Assembly (NCBI RefSeq): GCF_000092365.1
Contig: NC_014218.1
Location: 682,001 to 746,000, forward strand
Length of the DNA stretch: 64,000 nt
Direction: 5' to 3'
Origin: Arcanobacterium haemolyticum DSM 20595
GTDB lineage: Bacteria > Actinomycetota > Actinomycetes > Actinomycetales > Actinomycetaceae
The position numbers and the translations under genes are program-made. The first letter of the stretch is position 1. Every line of letters begins with the position of its first letter. Below, piece after piece: positions 9,802 through 19,436 of the stretch. Below the pieces are notes generated by a model. That model worked only from the letters and a program-made list of their open reading frames with translations, was not told the DNA's origin and did no database searches.

Positions 9802-11598
9802 GTGCTAAAAATGTCTGAACTCTTTGTCCGTACCCTCCGCGACGATCCGGCCGACGCAGAGGTCCGTTCCCACAAACTCCTTGTGCGTGCCGGATACGTA
9901 CGCCGCGCAGCCCCAGGAATCTACACCTGGCTGCCACTCGGCCTGAAAGTACTCCGCAAAGTCGAAGCCGTAGTCCGCGAAGAAATGGACGCCGCCGGCT
10001 CGCAAGAAATGCACTTCCCAGCCCTCCTCCCACGTGAGCCCTACGAAGCCACCAACCGTTGGGAAGAATACGGCCCCAACCTCTTCCGGCTCAAAGACCG
10101 CCGCGAAAACGACTACCTCTTGGCTCCAACCCACGAAGAAATGTTCACGTTGGCAGTCAAAGACATGTACTCCTCCTACAAAGATCTTCCCGTCTCCCTC
10201 TACCAAATTCAACATAAATACCGTGACGAAGCCCGCCCACGCGCCGGAATCATCCGCACCCGCGAATTCATCATGAAGGACGCCTACTCCTTCGATATCG
10301 ACGACTCCGGCCTGGACCACTCCTACGAAACCATGCGCAACGCATACCAGCGCATCTTCACCCGCCTCGGCGTGCCATTCGTCATCTGCTCCGCGCAATC
10401 CGGTGCCATGGGCGGATCCCGTTCCGAAGAATTCCTGGCCCCATGCGCCATCGGTGAAGACACCTTCGTTAAATCCGCCGGCGGATACGCCGCCAACACC
10501 GAAGCCGTGACTACCCCGCCACAGCCAGAACAAGACTTCAGCGGCGTGCCAGCCCCACACATCGTGCCAACCCCAGGCGCAACCACCATCGTTTCGCTCG
10601 TGGACTTCGCCAACGCCAACGCGCCACGTGCCGATCGCGCATGGGAAGCCTCCGACACCCTCAAAAACGTTGTGGTGGCATTCGTCCACCCGGACGGCAA
10701 ACGCGAAGTCGTAGTAATCGGCGTGCCAGGCGATCGCGAAGTCGATCTCAAACGCGTAGAAGCCAGTGTTTCCCCAGCCGAAGTTGAGATGGCCACCCCA
10801 GAAGATCTGGCCAAGCATCCAGAACTCGTAGCTGGCTACATTGGGCCGCAGGTGATCGGGCCAAACGCTGAGACGCGCGTTGTTGACGCCGACGGCATTC
10901 CATCTGGTTCCGTGCGCTACCTGCTGGATCCACACGTTGCCCGCGGATCCCGCTGGATCTCCGGCGCCAACGCCGTGGACGAACACGTATTTGACCTCGT
11001 GTACGGCCGTGACTTCGAAGCCGACGGCACCATCGAAGCCGTTGAAGTCCGTGCAGGCGACCAAGCCCCAGACGGCTCCGGCCCACTCAGCATCGAACGC
11101 GGCATCGAAATCGGCCACATCTTCCAGCTAGGCCGCAAATACGCCAAGGCACTCGATCTCAAGGTGCTCGATCAAAATGGCAAGGCCGTTGTTGTCACCA
11201 TGGGCTCCTACGGAATCGGTGTTTCCCGCGTCATGGCTGCGTTGGCCGAACTCAACTCTGATGACAAGGGCCTGGCCTGGCCAGCACACCTCGCACCTGC
11301 CACCGTTCACGTGATCGCCACCGGCAAGGATGACGCTGTTTTCGACACCGCTTCCCGGTTCGCTGCTGAACTTTCTGAGCAGGGCGTGGAGGTTATCTAC
11401 GATGATCGCGTGAAGGTTTCCGCTGGCGTGAAGTTCGCAGATTACGAACTCATCGGCGTCCCATTCGCCATCGTTGTGGGCCGCGGCCTGAAGGACGGCA
11501 AGGTGGAAATCCGCGATCGCCGCAGCGGCGAAAACGTGGAAGTCCCAGTTGGCGACGCTCTGGCTACCCTCGATTCCGTGATGGCGGCGGCGAAGTAA
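9802..11598 (+). CDS. proS: Prolyl-tRNA synthetase (bacterial type, with editing domain)
   Basis: A 598-aa class II synthetase charging tRNA-Pro. It shows motif 1 around [17 protein letters not shown], motif 2 in [16 protein letters not shown], the inserted YbaK-like editing domain (about residues 225-385) that clears Ala-tRNA-Pro, and the C-terminal anticodon-binding domain. The start is GTG 9802 or the in-frame ATG 9811. TAGACT at 9790-9795 lies 6 nt before the GTG and has no Shine-Dalgarno after it, so the mRNA may be leaderless. Confidence 0.96.
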   Translation: MLKMSELFVRTLRDDPADAEVRSHKLLVRAGYVRRAAPGIYTWLPLGLKVLRKVEAVVREEMDAAGSQEMHFPALLPREPYEATNRWEEYGPNLFRLKDRRENDYLLAPTHEEMFTLAVKDMYSSYKDLPVSLYQIQHKYRDEARPRAGIIRTREFIMKDAYSFDIDDSGLDHSYETMRNAYQRIFTRLGVPFVICSAQSGAMGGSRSEEFLAPCAIGEDTFVKSAGGYAANTEAVTTPPQPEQDFSGVPAPHIVPTPGATTIVSLVDFANANAPRADRAWEASDTLKNVVVAFVHPDGKREVVVIGVPGDREVDLKRVEASVSPAEVEMATPEDLAKHPELVAGYIGPQVIGPNAETRVVDADGIPSGSVRYLLDPHVARGSRWISGANAVDEHVFDLVYGRDFEADGTIEAVEVRAGDQAPDGSGPLSIERGIEIGHIFQLGRKYAKALDLKVLDQNGKAVVVTMGSYGIGVSRVMAALAELNSDDKGLAWPAHLAPATVHVIATGKDDAVFDTASRFAAELSEQGVEVIYDDRVKVSAGVKFADYELIGVPFAIVVGRGLKDGKVEIRDRRSGENVEVPVGDALATLDSVMAAAK

Positions 11599-11865
11599 GG
11601 CGGGTTCTGGCTGGCTTTGGCTAACTCTCCGCCGATCTGCCTTCGCCGCCGGCCTGCCTTTGCCAGCCGACCTGCAAAACCATTGAAAATCCGACATCCC
11701 CTGCGAGATCATTCACCCGCGCCGGATCCTCAAACAAAATGCAGGTGTTCACGTTCTATGAACCTGGTTTAGTAGACGTTATATGCGACATATCTGAACC
11801 TTACGGCAATATTTGCCACTATCCTCGAAATAATCAGAGTTGGGCCGAGCAGCCTTCCCCCAAGC
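11599..11865. other. Convergent intergenic region after proS
   Basis: About 267 bp between the proS stop and the stop of the minus-strand gene. It begins with C/G-rich near-repeats (GCCGGCCTGCC, GCCAGCCGACC). I looked for a riboswitch, tRNA and clear terminator stem and saw none. Confidence 0.35.
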
Positions 11866-12741
11866 CTACTTCCCTGAATTCTCAACCACTAGACCAGGGA
11901 GCGCCTCAGGCGTGGTGCCTGCTGAAATCCGGCACAAAAATGCCGCGGTGGCTTCGCGTATTTTCGCGGGCGCGTTTTCGGCATGTTTGATTAAGGTGGC
12001 GGTGACGAGCTGTGCTGGAGTGGTCCCGGCGGCCTCGGTAGGGGCGAGTGCCGCGCGGGAGTCAGGAGTGCCAGAGTCAATCATGTTTTCGGTAAGGCGG
12101 GTGAGTAGATTGACTTTTTCGATTGCCCGTGCCCGTTCGGCTGTGGTGGCGGCTTGGTGTTCGTACCATTGGCGTGCGGTTTCTAGGGCGGCTAGGCTGC
12201 TGGTTTTACTGAGGTGTTTGGCAAGTGCAGGGAGGTCTGGGGTTTGGCATACGTCGTGATAATCGCCGCCGAGTTGCGTGGCGAGTTGCCGTGCGCCTGT
12301 GGCGATGGAGGTGGCTAGCATGCTGTCGAGTTCTCGTGCTGCAACGGCTTTTTTGCTGATGTCTTGCAAGTTGGCCGCAAGGGTTTCGGGTGTAGCGGTT
12401 TCAGGTTGCAGGTTAAGTGGTGGGTTTTTGTATCCGCGTGGCGCGCCGTTTGGCCATGGCACCCACACGCCGCCGAGTGTATCTAGCCATTGTTGGGTGG
12501 CGGTTTCGGTGGCGGTTTGGTTGAGTTTGTGGGCGAGATTATTGGTTTGAGCGACGACGACGGCGATCTCTTGCCGTTCTTTTTCTGCATCTGACGGTGC
12601 ATCGGGGGCTAATGAGGCGTTTTCCCACCGGGTGTCCATGGTGACGAGGCCTAGTGCGAAGAGCGAGCATAGGACGATGATGATGCCGCTGAAGTGTAGC
12701 CATGATGCGATTGTGGACATGGTGGTAGAACGTTTGGTCAT
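11866..12741 (-). CDS. Single-pass membrane or secreted protein of unknown function
   Basis: A 291-aa Ala/Thr-rich protein read from ATG 12741 (the frame stays open upstream to 13224, but that part is only the antisense of rimP). Residues about 14-36 form a hydrophobic anchor (HFSGIIIVLCSLFALGLV); the rest is extracytoplasmic and largely helical, with two Cys. The position between proS and rimP is where many actinobacteria carry a DUF4439 (ferritin-like) gene on the opposite strand, so it may be a divergent member; no metal-binding motif is evident. The coding strand is A/C-rich, unlike the adjacent rimP and nusA. Confidence 0.6.
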   Translation of the reverse strand: MTKRSTTMSTIASWLHFSGIIIVLCSLFALGLVTMDTRWENASLAPDAPSDAEKERQEIAVVVAQTNNLAHKLNQTATETATQQWLDTLGGVWVPWPNGAPRGYKNPPLNLQPETATPETLAANLQDISKKAVAARELDSMLATSIATGARQLATQLGGDYHDVCQTPDLPALAKHLSKTSSLAALETARQWYEHQAATTAERARAIEKVNLLTRLTENMIDSGTPDSRAALAPTEAAGTTPAQLVTATLIKHAENAPAKIREATAAFLCRISAGTTPEALPGLVVENSGK

Positions 12742-12807
12742 ACTCCTACTTTGCCATAGGGGTAGTGAGAGTGTGCAAGTGGGTTGACGTGATTTTTCTT
12801 CAGTGCC

Positions 12808-12837
12808 ATGACACGGTTGGGGAGTTGCCGGTACTGT
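12808..12837 (+). promoter_or_regulatory. Putative rimP-nusA promoter
   Basis: ATGACA at 12808-12813 and TACTGT at 12832-12837 are spaced by 18 nt. The -10 ends 7 nt before ATG 12845, so transcription could start at or next to the rimP start codon, giving a leaderless mRNA. Confidence 0.45.
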
Positions 12838-12844
12838 TGTGAGT

Positions 12845-13315
12845 ATGGTTGACAATGTTTCGGCGCAGATTGCGCAATTGCTTGATCCTGTTGTGCAGGA
12901 ATCGGGTTTATGGCTTGAAACTGTTCGTGTTGTAGGTGCAGGGAAGCACACGGTTGTTCGTGTGACTGTTGATCTGCCGTCTGGGCCTGGTGGTGTGGAT
13001 TCCACGCAGTTGATGGACGTGTCGCGTGCGGTTTCTGTGGTGTTGGATGAAAAGGATCCGATTAAGGGCGCATACACGCTTGAGGTTTCTACTCCGGGTG
13101 CTACTCGTGAACTTTCTGAAGAACGCCATTTTTCGCGTGCGATTGGCCGGAAGGTTGCTTTCCAGTTGAGTGATGATACGAAGTTCACGGAACGTATTGT
13201 GGATGTTGCGGATGGCGTTATCACGCTGGCGGGGCAACCGGGTACAATCGCGGTTGTGGACGTGGCGCGTGCTCACGTCGTTTTAGAGTTGAATAAGGCA
13301 GAAGGAGAGAACTGA
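12845..13315 (+). CDS. rimP: Ribosome maturation factor RimP
   Basis: A 156-aa protein needed for 30S subunit maturation. Family features are the N-terminal DPVVQESGLWLETVRV region, the VSRAVSVVLDEKDPIKGAYTLEVSTPG core and a C-terminal SH3-like domain (GVITLAG). The frame opens with GTG 12839, but ATG 12845 sits 7 nt after a plausible -10 and is preferred. The stop overlaps the nusA start by one base (TGATG). Confidence 0.94.
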   Translation: MVDNVSAQIAQLLDPVVQESGLWLETVRVVGAGKHTVVRVTVDLPSGPGGVDSTQLMDVSRAVSVVLDEKDPIKGAYTLEVSTPGATRELSEERHFSRAIGRKVAFQLSDDTKFTERIVDVADGVITLAGQPGTIAVVDVARAHVVLELNKAEGEN

Positions 13316-14292
13316 TGGAACTGTCCATGAATGAACTTCGGATTGTTGAATCCGAACTGGGTATTGATCTGAATGTTCTGCTGAATGCTATTGAGGAAGC
13401 TCTTGTTCACGCATATAACCGTGTTCCGGGTGCTGTGAGGGGTGCTCGTGTTGAACTGAATCGTTCTACCGGTAAGGTGACGGTGTGGGCGCCTGAAGTT
13501 GATGAAAATAATGAGGTTATTGGCGAATTTGACGATACGCCGAATGATTTTGGCCGCATTGCTACGTCTACTGCTCGGTCGATTATTGCGCAGCGTTTGC
13601 GTGATGCTGAAACGGATCGTGTGTTGGGTTCGTTCCAGGGTAAGAAGGGCCAGCTTGTGTCGGGTGTTGTTGAGGGCACGGCGGGTTCGAATCCGGAATC
13701 GCGTGATTTGTTTATTGAGCTTGGTGAAAACCGTGGCTTGTTGCGTTCGGATGAGCAGGTGGCGTCGGAACATTTTAAGCGTGGCGATTTGCTTCGTGCG
13801 CTTGTTCTTGACATTTCGGTTGGTCCGCGTGGTGCGTCGATTCGCTTGTCGCGTTCGCATCCTGATTTTGTTCGCCAGCTTTTTGAAACTGAGGTTCCTG
13901 AGATTGCTGATGGGCCGGTGGAAATTGTGGCGCTTGCTCGTGAAGCGGGGCATCGTACGAAGGTTGCGGTGTGGTCGAATGATGATGCGGTTGCGGCTAA
14001 GGGTTCGTTGATTGGGCATAATGGTCAGCGTGTTCGTGCGGTTACCGCGGAGTTGAATGGTGAAAAGATTGACGTTGTGGATTATGACGACGATCCGGCC
14101 AAGTTTATTGCAGCTGCTCTTTCTCCGGCTAAGGTTACTGAGGTGGAGATCTTGAATAGGGATATGCGTCAGGCTCGTGCGATTGTTCCTGACGATCAGG
14201 CGTCCCTTGCTATCGGCAAGGAAGCGCAGAATGTTCGTTTGGCTGCGAAGCTCACCGGATGGTCGATCGATATCCGTAGGGAATCTGACTAA
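13315..14292 (+). CDS. nusA: Transcription termination/antitermination protein NusA
   Basis: A 325-aa NusA of the short actinobacterial form: RNAP-binding N-domain (about 1-110), S1 domain (GQLVSGVVEGTAG, about 115-185) and tandem KH domains (LSRSHPDFVRQLFETEVPEI, GHNGQRVRAV, AIGKEAQNVRLAAKLTGWSI). The extra C-terminal acidic repeats of enterobacteria are absent, as usual in Gram-positives. Third positions are strongly T/G-biased. A strong terminator follows. Confidence 0.97.
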   Translation: MELSMNELRIVESELGIDLNVLLNAIEEALVHAYNRVPGAVRGARVELNRSTGKVTVWAPEVDENNEVIGEFDDTPNDFGRIATSTARSIIAQRLRDAETDRVLGSFQGKKGQLVSGVVEGTAGSNPESRDLFIELGENRGLLRSDEQVASEHFKRGDLLRALVLDISVGPRGASIRLSRSHPDFVRQLFETEVPEIADGPVEIVALAREAGHRTKVAVWSNDDAVAAKGSLIGHNGQRVRAVTAELNGEKIDVVDYDDDPAKFIAAALSPAKVTEVEILNRDMRQARAIVPDDQASLAIGKEAQNVRLAAKLTGWSIDIRRESD

Positions 14293-14303
14293 TCGTTGGT
14301 CTT

Positions 14304-14344
14304 ATGGTTCGTGCCCCTGCAGTGTGTGCAGGGGCACGAACCAT
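14304..14344 (+). terminator. Intrinsic terminator after nusA
   Basis: A perfect 18-bp stem (14304-14321 with 14327-14344) around the loop GTGTG, followed by ATTGTTTAAT. It separates rimP-nusA from ylxR-infB and probably causes partial termination or attenuation inside this conserved cluster. Confidence 0.75.
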
Positions 14345-14387
14345 ATTGTTTAATAATGTACAAGATGTGCAGTAGAATAAATGCTGT

Positions 14388-14711
14388 ATGTCTATGTCAG
14401 AGCCGTTGATGCATGTGTCTGAAGCCGATCGCCTTGATCGGATTATGATTCGTACATGCGTTGGCTGCAAAGGTAAGGCACACAGGAACGAGCTTGTGCG
14501 CGTCGTCGTTTCGGAAGATGGTTCAGTAAAACCGGATCCGTACGCATCTGCGCATGGGCGGGGAGCTTGGGTTCATCCCAAGCCCGAATGTGTCTCACGT
14601 GCTATCAAATCATCTCAGTTTGCTCGGGCGTTTCGGCGTCCTGTAGCTTCTGTTGATGCGGTGGAAGAATACGTGAGTGATTTTGTTCGATCAGTACGTT
14701 CTACGTGCTAG
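14388..14711 (+). CDS. ylxR: YlxR-family protein (DUF448)
   Basis: A 107-aa protein with the family signature RTCVGCKGKAHRNELVRVV followed by AHGRGAWVHPKPEC. YlxR proteins are small nucleoid- or RNA-associated proteins encoded between nusA and infB. ATG 14388 is used here; ATG 14394 is an alternative. TAGAAT at 14373-14378 may be its -10. Confidence 0.92.
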   Translation: MSMSEPLMHVSEADRLDRIMIRTCVGCKGKAHRNELVRVVVSEDGSVKPDPYASAHGRGAWVHPKPECVSRAIKSSQFARAFRRPVASVDAVEEYVSDFVRSVRSTC

Positions 14712-14825
14712 TAACCCAATGAAAGCGGGTAGAGAGCCGATGGGCACCCGATGAGTACCCAGCGATGAGCTGCCAAACAGGGGCCTGACGCATGCACATG
14801 CGCGGGCCAGAACATAAGGAGAAAT
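14712..14825 (+). promoter_or_regulatory. infB leader with hairpin
   Basis: The 114-nt spacer before infB holds an imperfect hairpin at 14782-14808 (GGCC outer pair, CGCATG and CATGCG inner pair) just upstream of the Shine-Dalgarno AAGGAG. It may influence infB translation; the function is inferred only from position. Confidence 0.4.
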
Positions 14826-17741
14826 GTGGCTAAGGTCCGCGTCCATGAACTTGCTAAAGAGATTGGTGTAACAAGCAAGAAGTTGCTTGAAGTGCTTAAA
14901 TCTGAAGGTGAATTCGTTAAATCTGCGTCCTCTTCGATTGAGGCACCAGTCGTGCGTAAAGCACGTGAATATTTTGAATCACATCCAGGTGAAGTTGATT
15001 CTAAGAAGTCTGGCAAGAAGCCAGCAGCTAAGCCTGCACCAGCAGCCCAGGCACAGCCAGAAAAGCCAGTTGCAGCAGAAAAGCCTGCAGCTCCAGCACC
15101 AACTCCTGCTGCGCCAAAGCCGGCAGTGAAGAAGGCTACTGCGAAGACTGCCGCATCCAAGCCGGCAGCAAAACCATCAGCTTCCAAGCCAGCCCCAGCA
15201 AAGCCAGCTGCTAAGCCAATTCCAGGCAAGCCTGCTGCGCCTAAGCCGGCGGCTACTGACAGCAAGCCTGCTGGCAAGAAGCCAGCTCCAGGCCCACGCC
15301 CAATGGCGCACGGTGTTACGCCAGGTTCGGCTCACGCATCGGCAGAAGCGGCTCGTGAAGCAGCTCCACCCCGTCCAAGTGCAGGCCGTGGCCCGCGTCC
15401 AGGCGCTCCACGCCCAGGTAACTCGCCTTTCGCTCCAAAGCAGGGCATGGGTGGCCGTGGCGGTCAGGGTGGCCGCGGAGGTCAAGGCGGCCGCGGGGGT
15501 CAGGGCGGCCAAGGCGGTCAAGGCCGTGGTCAGCGGTCCAACGGTGCGTCCTTCGGCGGTAAGCAGGGTGGCCAAGGAGGCCAGAACCGTGGTCCACGCC
15601 CAGAAGGCGGCGCACCACGTCCACAGCGCACCAGCCCACGCCCAAGCCCAAACATGATGCCAGATCAGATGCCAGCACCAGCACGTAGCGGCGGCCGTGG
15701 TGGCCGTGGCGGTAGTGGTGGCGGCTTCGGTGGCGGTGCCAACGGCAACAACAGTGGTGGTGGTCGCGGTGGCTTCACCCGCTCCGGTGGTAAAGCCCGT
15801 GGCGGTTCAACTGCAGGTGCTTTCGGCCGTCAGGGTGGTGGCCGCAACAACCGTAAATCCAAGCGTGCAAAGCGCCAGGAATGGGAAGAACAGCAATCTC
15901 CAATGCTCCAGGGCGTTCAGATTCCACGTGGCGATGGTTCCACCGTGGTTCGTGTTCGTGCAGGTGCATCGCTTGCTGACTTCGCAGAACGTATTGACGC
16001 CGATCCAGCAGCATTGGTTACCGTTCTCTTCCGTATGGGCGAAATGGCAACCGCCAACCAGTCCTTGGATGAAGATACGTTCGCACTGCTCGGTGCAGAA
16101 CTCGGTTATGACATCAAGATTATGAGTGCAGAGGATGAGGATCGTGAAATCCTCGAATCCTTCGATATTGATATCGACGCCGAACACGCCGGCGAATCTG
16201 ACGAAGATCGTTTGCCACGTCCACCAGTTGTTACTGTTATGGGCCACGTCGATCACGGTAAGACCAAGCTTCTTGACGCCATTCGTAACGCAGATGTTGT
16301 TCAGGGCGAAGCCGGTGGTATTACCCAGTCGATTGGTGCATACCAGACTCACGTCAAGGTTGAAGACGAAGAACGCGCAATCACGTTCATTGATACTCCG
16401 GGCCACGAAGCATTTACCCAGATGCGTGCACGTGGTGCGGACATCACGGACGTCGCGATCCTCGTCGTCGCTGCAAACGATGGTGTTATGCCACAAACTG
16501 TGGAAGCAATTAACCACGCCCAGGCAGCAAACGTGCCAATCGTCGTGGCTGTGAACAAGATCGATGTGGATGGTGCAAACCCGGACAAGGTTCGTGCGCA
16601 ACTCACTGAATACAACCTGGTTGCGGAAGAATACGGTGGTGACGTGGCGTTCGTCGATATTTCGGCAAAGCAACGCATCAACATCCCAGCCCTGCTCGAA
16701 ACGGTGCTGGCCACCTCCGATATTCTGGTTAACCCAACTGCTAACCCGAACAAGCCGGCTCGTGGCGTTGCCATCGAAGCGAAGCTGGATCAGGGCCGCG
16801 GCTCTGTTATTACAGCGCTCGTTCAAGAAGGTACCCTGCGCATCGGTGATCCAATCGTGGTTGGCACCGCATACGGCCGCGTCCGCGCAATGGTTGACGA
16901 ACACGGAAACCGTTTGCAAGAAGCAGGCCCAGCACGCCCAGTCCAGGTACTTGGTTTGACGTCGGTTCCAGGCGCAGGCGATCAACTTATCGTTGCGGAC
17001 GATGATCGTACGGCCCGCCAGATCGCGGAACGCCGCGAAGCTGCCAAGCGTGCAGCCACCTTGGCGAAGCGCCGCAAGCGTGTTTCGCTTGACGATCTCA
17101 ACGCAGCCATTGAAGAAGGTAAGATCGAAAACCTCAACCTCATCATCAAGGGTGACTCCTCCGGTTCAGTTGAAGCGCTGGAAGCCTCCTTGCTCGATAT
17201 CGAGGTTGGCGGCGACGAAGTCCAGCTTAACGTCATTCACCGTGGCGTTGGTGCAATCACCCAGTCCGACGTGGACTTGGCAACCGTGGACAACGCGATC
17301 ATCATTGGCTTCAACGTGCGCCCAGCAGAACGCGTCACCGAACTGGCCGATTCTGAAGGCGTAGAAATGAAGTTCTACTCCGTGATCTACGATGCGATCG
17401 ACGAAGTCGAAGCAGCCATGAAGGGCAAGCTGAAGCCAATCTACGAAGAGGTTCAGGTTGCCACCGCCGAAATCCGCCAGGTATTCAAGTCTGGCAAGTT
17501 CGGCCTGATCGCTGGTTCGATCGTCCGCTCCGGCGCGATCCGCCGCGGCCACAAGGCCCGCTTGATCCGCGACGGAAAGGTGATCACCGAAGGTTTGGAG
17601 ATCGTCTCCTTGCGCCGTGAAAAGGACGACGTGACCGAGGTCCGTGAAGGCTACGAATGTGGTATCACCCTTGGCTACAAGGACATCACCGAAGGCGACA
17701 TGATCGAAACCTACGAGATGCGTGAAAAGCCACGCGACTAA
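14826..17741 (+). CDS. infB: Translation initiation factor IF-2
   Basis: A 971-aa GTPase that brings fMet-tRNA to the 30S subunit. The N-terminal IF2_N domain ([20 protein letters not shown]) is followed by a long Lys/Pro/Ala-rich then Gly/Arg/Gln-rich linker (about residues 60-350) with tandem GGQGGRGG units. The G domain starts near residue 470 ([21 protein letters not shown]), then domains II-IV. Start is GTG 14826 after AAGGAGAA. The linker is longer than in enterobacteria, as is usual in actinobacteria. Confidence 0.97.
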   Translation: MAKVRVHELAKEIGVTSKKLLEVLKSEGEFVKSASSSIEAPVVRKAREYFESHPGEVDSKKSGKKPAAKPAPAAQAQPEKPVAAEKPAAPAPTPAAPKPAVKKATAKTAASKPAAKPSASKPAPAKPAAKPIPGKPAAPKPAATDSKPAGKKPAPGPRPMAHGVTPGSAHASAEAAREAAPPRPSAGRGPRPGAPRPGNSPFAPKQGMGGRGGQGGRGGQGGRGGQGGQGGQGRGQRSNGASFGGKQGGQGGQNRGPRPEGGAPRPQRTSPRPSPNMMPDQMPAPARSGGRGGRGGSGGGFGGGANGNNSGGGRGGFTRSGGKARGGSTAGAFGRQGGGRNNRKSKRAKRQEWEEQQSPMLQGVQIPRGDGSTVVRVRAGASLADFAERIDADPAALVTVLFRMGEMATANQSLDEDTFALLGAELGYDIKIMSAEDEDREILESFDIDIDAEHAGESDEDRLPRPPVVTVMGHVDHGKTKLLDAIRNADVVQGEAGGITQSIGAYQTHVKVEDEERAITFIDTPGHEAFTQMRARGADITDVAILVVAANDGVMPQTVEAINHAQAANVPIVVAVNKIDVDGANPDKVRAQLTEYNLVAEEYGGDVAFVDISAKQRINIPALLETVLATSDILVNPTANPNKPARGVAIEAKLDQGRGSVITALVQEGTLRIGDPIVVGTAYGRVRAMVDEHGNRLQEAGPARPVQVLGLTSVPGAGDQLIVADDDRTARQIAERREAAKRAATLAKRRKRVSLDDLNAAIEEGKIENLNLIIKGDSSGSVEALEASLLDIEVGGDEVQLNVIHRGVGAITQSDVDLATVDNAIIIGFNVRPAERVTELADSEGVEMKFYSVIYDAIDEVEAAMKGKLKPIYEEVQVATAEIRQVFKSGKFGLIAGSIVRSGAIRRGHKARLIRDGKVITEGLEIVSLRREKDDVTEVREGYECGITLGYKDITEGDMIETYEMREKPRD

Positions 17742-17757
17742 TCTGAAGTGAGGAAAC

Positions 17758-18246
17758 ATGGTTAATCCACGAGCAGCGAAAGTTGCGGAGCGAATCCAGC
17801 AAGTGGTTGCCTCAATGCTCGATAAGCAGATCAAGGATCCGCGCCTGGGCATGGTAACCATCACCGATGTGCGAGTTACTGGCGATTTGCAGCATGCCGA
17901 CGTGTTCTACACCGTGTTCGGTTCGGAGCATGATGCGAAGAATTCTGGGGCAGCGCTCAAGTCTGCCACTGGAATGATTCGTTCGGCTGTGGGCAAGCAG
18001 CTAGGGTTACGTTTGACCCCAACGTTGGCCTTCCATTTGGACGCGTTGCCTGAATCGGCCAAGTCGATTGAAGATTTGCTTGTTGCGGCTCGGTTCCGTG
18101 ATGAACAGATCCGCAAATCGGCGCAAGGCGCTGTTTATGCCGGCGATGCTGATCCGTACCGCAAGCCTCGCGAAGAAGATGACGCGGAAGTTGTGGTTTC
18201 TGTTGAATCGGTCGAGCCTGCTGAGTCTGCTGAACTGGCGGAGTGA
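17758..18246 (+). CDS. rbfA: 30S ribosome-binding factor A
   Basis: A 162-aa protein that assists late 16S rRNA maturation. The KH-like core contains RVAERIQQVVASML as KVAERIQQVVASML, DPRLGMVTITDVRVTGDL and HLDALPESAKSIEDLL. An acidic tail of about 25 residues ends in repeats of VE and SAE. It starts at ATG 17758 after GAGGAA, 16 bp after infB, and its stop abuts the truB start. Confidence 0.95.
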   Translation: MVNPRAAKVAERIQQVVASMLDKQIKDPRLGMVTITDVRVTGDLQHADVFYTVFGSEHDAKNSGAALKSATGMIRSAVGKQLGLRLTPTLAFHLDALPESAKSIEDLLVAARFRDEQIRKSAQGAVYAGDADPYRKPREEDDAEVVVSVESVEPAESAELAE

Positions 18247-19272
18247 GTGGCTCGTAAAGAACGACGCGTAGATGATCGCCCCCGGCGTGTAATGCCGTGG
18301 GGCGATCTCCCGCGTGGAGAACATGAAGCCTCAGATGGTTTGTTGTTAATCGACAAGCCTCAAGGGGTTACCTCCCATGATATTGTGGGAGCAATGCGCC
18401 GCCTGGGGGCAACCCGCAAAGTTGGGCATACAGGAACATTGGATCCGATGGCTACCGGTTTGCTGACAGTGGCTTTTGGGCGCGCCACCAAACTGGTGCA
18501 GTATCTGACGGGCGCTGACAAAACCTATATCGCCCGCATCGTGTTGGGTGTAGGTACTGATTCTGACGATGCCGACGGCAACGCGATCAGGCCTAGCGAG
18601 GATCAGATTCGGGCTTTTTCAGATGTGGACGCGGAGCAGATTGATTCTGCGATTCGTTCATTGACAGGCCAGATTATGCAAGTGCCGTCTTCTGTTTCAG
18701 CAAAGAAGATCGGGGGTAAGCGTGCGCATGATTTGGTCCGTGACGGGCAAACTGTTGAATTGGCTGCCCAGGCAGTTACTATTTCTCGTTTTGAACGCAC
18801 GTCCGATGTGACATCCGTCCAGTACGTGGTCGGTGATCGTTCGTACGGCACTGTTGAATTCGATATCGTTGCATGTGTTTCGTCCGGCACCTATATTCGT
18901 GCGCTAGCACGGGATCTTGGCGAAAAGCTTGGTGTTGGTGCACACTTGAACATGTTGCGTCGTACCCATGTGGGCCGGTGGGATGTTTGCACTGCATCTT
19001 CTGTTGAAGAACTGCGCGATCTCATCACTGACGGGGGAGAACTCCCTATTATTGGTGTTGATGAGGTATGTACTCAGACTTTCTCCCGGCTGTCTATCGA
19101 TTCTGATGAGGCTGAGCGGTTGGCGCGTGGCCTTTTTATTGAACGGCGCGATCCCGAACAAATCGCTGGGGCTAACAAGTGGCCGGCGTGCGCATTTCTT
19201 GGCGATCGGGCAGTGGCAGTTGTTTCGCCGCGTTCCGGACGGTTGAAACCTGATTTGCAGATTCGTTTGTAA
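18247..19272 (+). CDS. truB: tRNA pseudouridine(55) synthase
   Basis: A 341-aa TruB. The catalytic motif is GHTGTLDPMATGLL (catalytic Asp in TLDP), with LLLIDKPQGVTSHDIV before it and the C-terminal PUA-like region after about residue 250. The frame starts at GTG 18247 directly after rbfA; a later start at Met 16 (MPWGDLPRGEHEAS) would remove a short basic extension and cannot be excluded. Confidence 0.95.
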   Translation: MARKERRVDDRPRRVMPWGDLPRGEHEASDGLLLIDKPQGVTSHDIVGAMRRLGATRKVGHTGTLDPMATGLLTVAFGRATKLVQYLTGADKTYIARIVLGVGTDSDDADGNAIRPSEDQIRAFSDVDAEQIDSAIRSLTGQIMQVPSSVSAKKIGGKRAHDLVRDGQTVELAAQAVTISRFERTSDVTSVQYVVGDRSYGTVEFDIVACVSSGTYIRALARDLGEKLGVGAHLNMLRRTHVGRWDVCTASSVEELRDLITDGGELPIIGVDEVCTQTFSRLSIDSDEAERLARGLFIERRDPEQIAGANKWPACAFLGDRAVAVVSPRSGRLKPDLQIRL

Positions 19273-19281
19273 CCTTACCTC

Positions 19282-19359
19282 TGTGCACTCACTTTGCATT
19301 TTCGGTGTTTGCGGGGGTAAAACTGCGATTAATTGCCCCAAAATGCAAACTGAATGCAC
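19282..19359. repeat. 78-bp interspersed palindromic element, copy 1
   Basis: Begins TGTGCACTCACTTTGCATTT and ends AATGCAAACTGAATGCAC; the ends are imperfect inverted repeats of about 21 bp. Related copies occur at 28659, 45490 and 51632. This copy lies between truB and the acid phosphatase gene, and its interior is nearly identical to copy 2. Confidence 0.85.
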
Positions 19360-19364
19360 GCATG

Positions 19365-19415
19365 TTGGCATGCTACCTGCGCTACCATATAGACCTGGCA
19401 AAACTTGCCAGGTCT
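19365..19415 (+). promoter_or_regulatory. Promoter with overlapping 25-bp palindrome upstream of the HAD gene
   Basis: TTGGCA (19365-19370) and TATAGA (19388-19393) are spaced by 17 nt, a good promoter. AGACCTGGCAA (19391-19401) and TTGCCAGGTCT (19405-19415) form a perfect 11-bp inverted repeat with a 3-nt centre. It overlaps the -10 and the predicted start site. It can be read as a repressor operator or, with the following TATTCTC, as the truB terminator. Confidence 0.5.
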
Positions 19416-19436
19416 TATTCTCAATGAGGAGAAAAT

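Noticed and set aside
9805-11118. 437-codon minus-strand open frame opposite proS
   Set aside because: It is the antisense shadow of a certain gene with A/C-biased third positions; the translation is Gly/Phe/Val-rich and lacks any domain.
11599-11865. Riboswitch or T-box between proS and the membrane protein gene
   Set aside because: The gap lies between two gene ends (convergent), so a 5-prime leader is not expected, and no T-box or aptamer core was seen.
12742-13224. N-terminal extension of the minus-strand membrane protein
   Set aside because: This part is exactly antisense to rimP and has no membrane or domain features; a proper start with a signal-anchor lies at 12741.
13675-13700. tRNA T-arm-like GGTTCGAATCC
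   Set aside because: It is inside the nusA S1-domain coding region and no cloverleaf can be built around it. No tRNA was found in the window.
15430-15840. Possible tandem repeat or CRISPR-like array in infB
   Set aside because: The short repeating units encode the GGQGGRGG linker of IF-2; they stay in frame and have no spacer structure.
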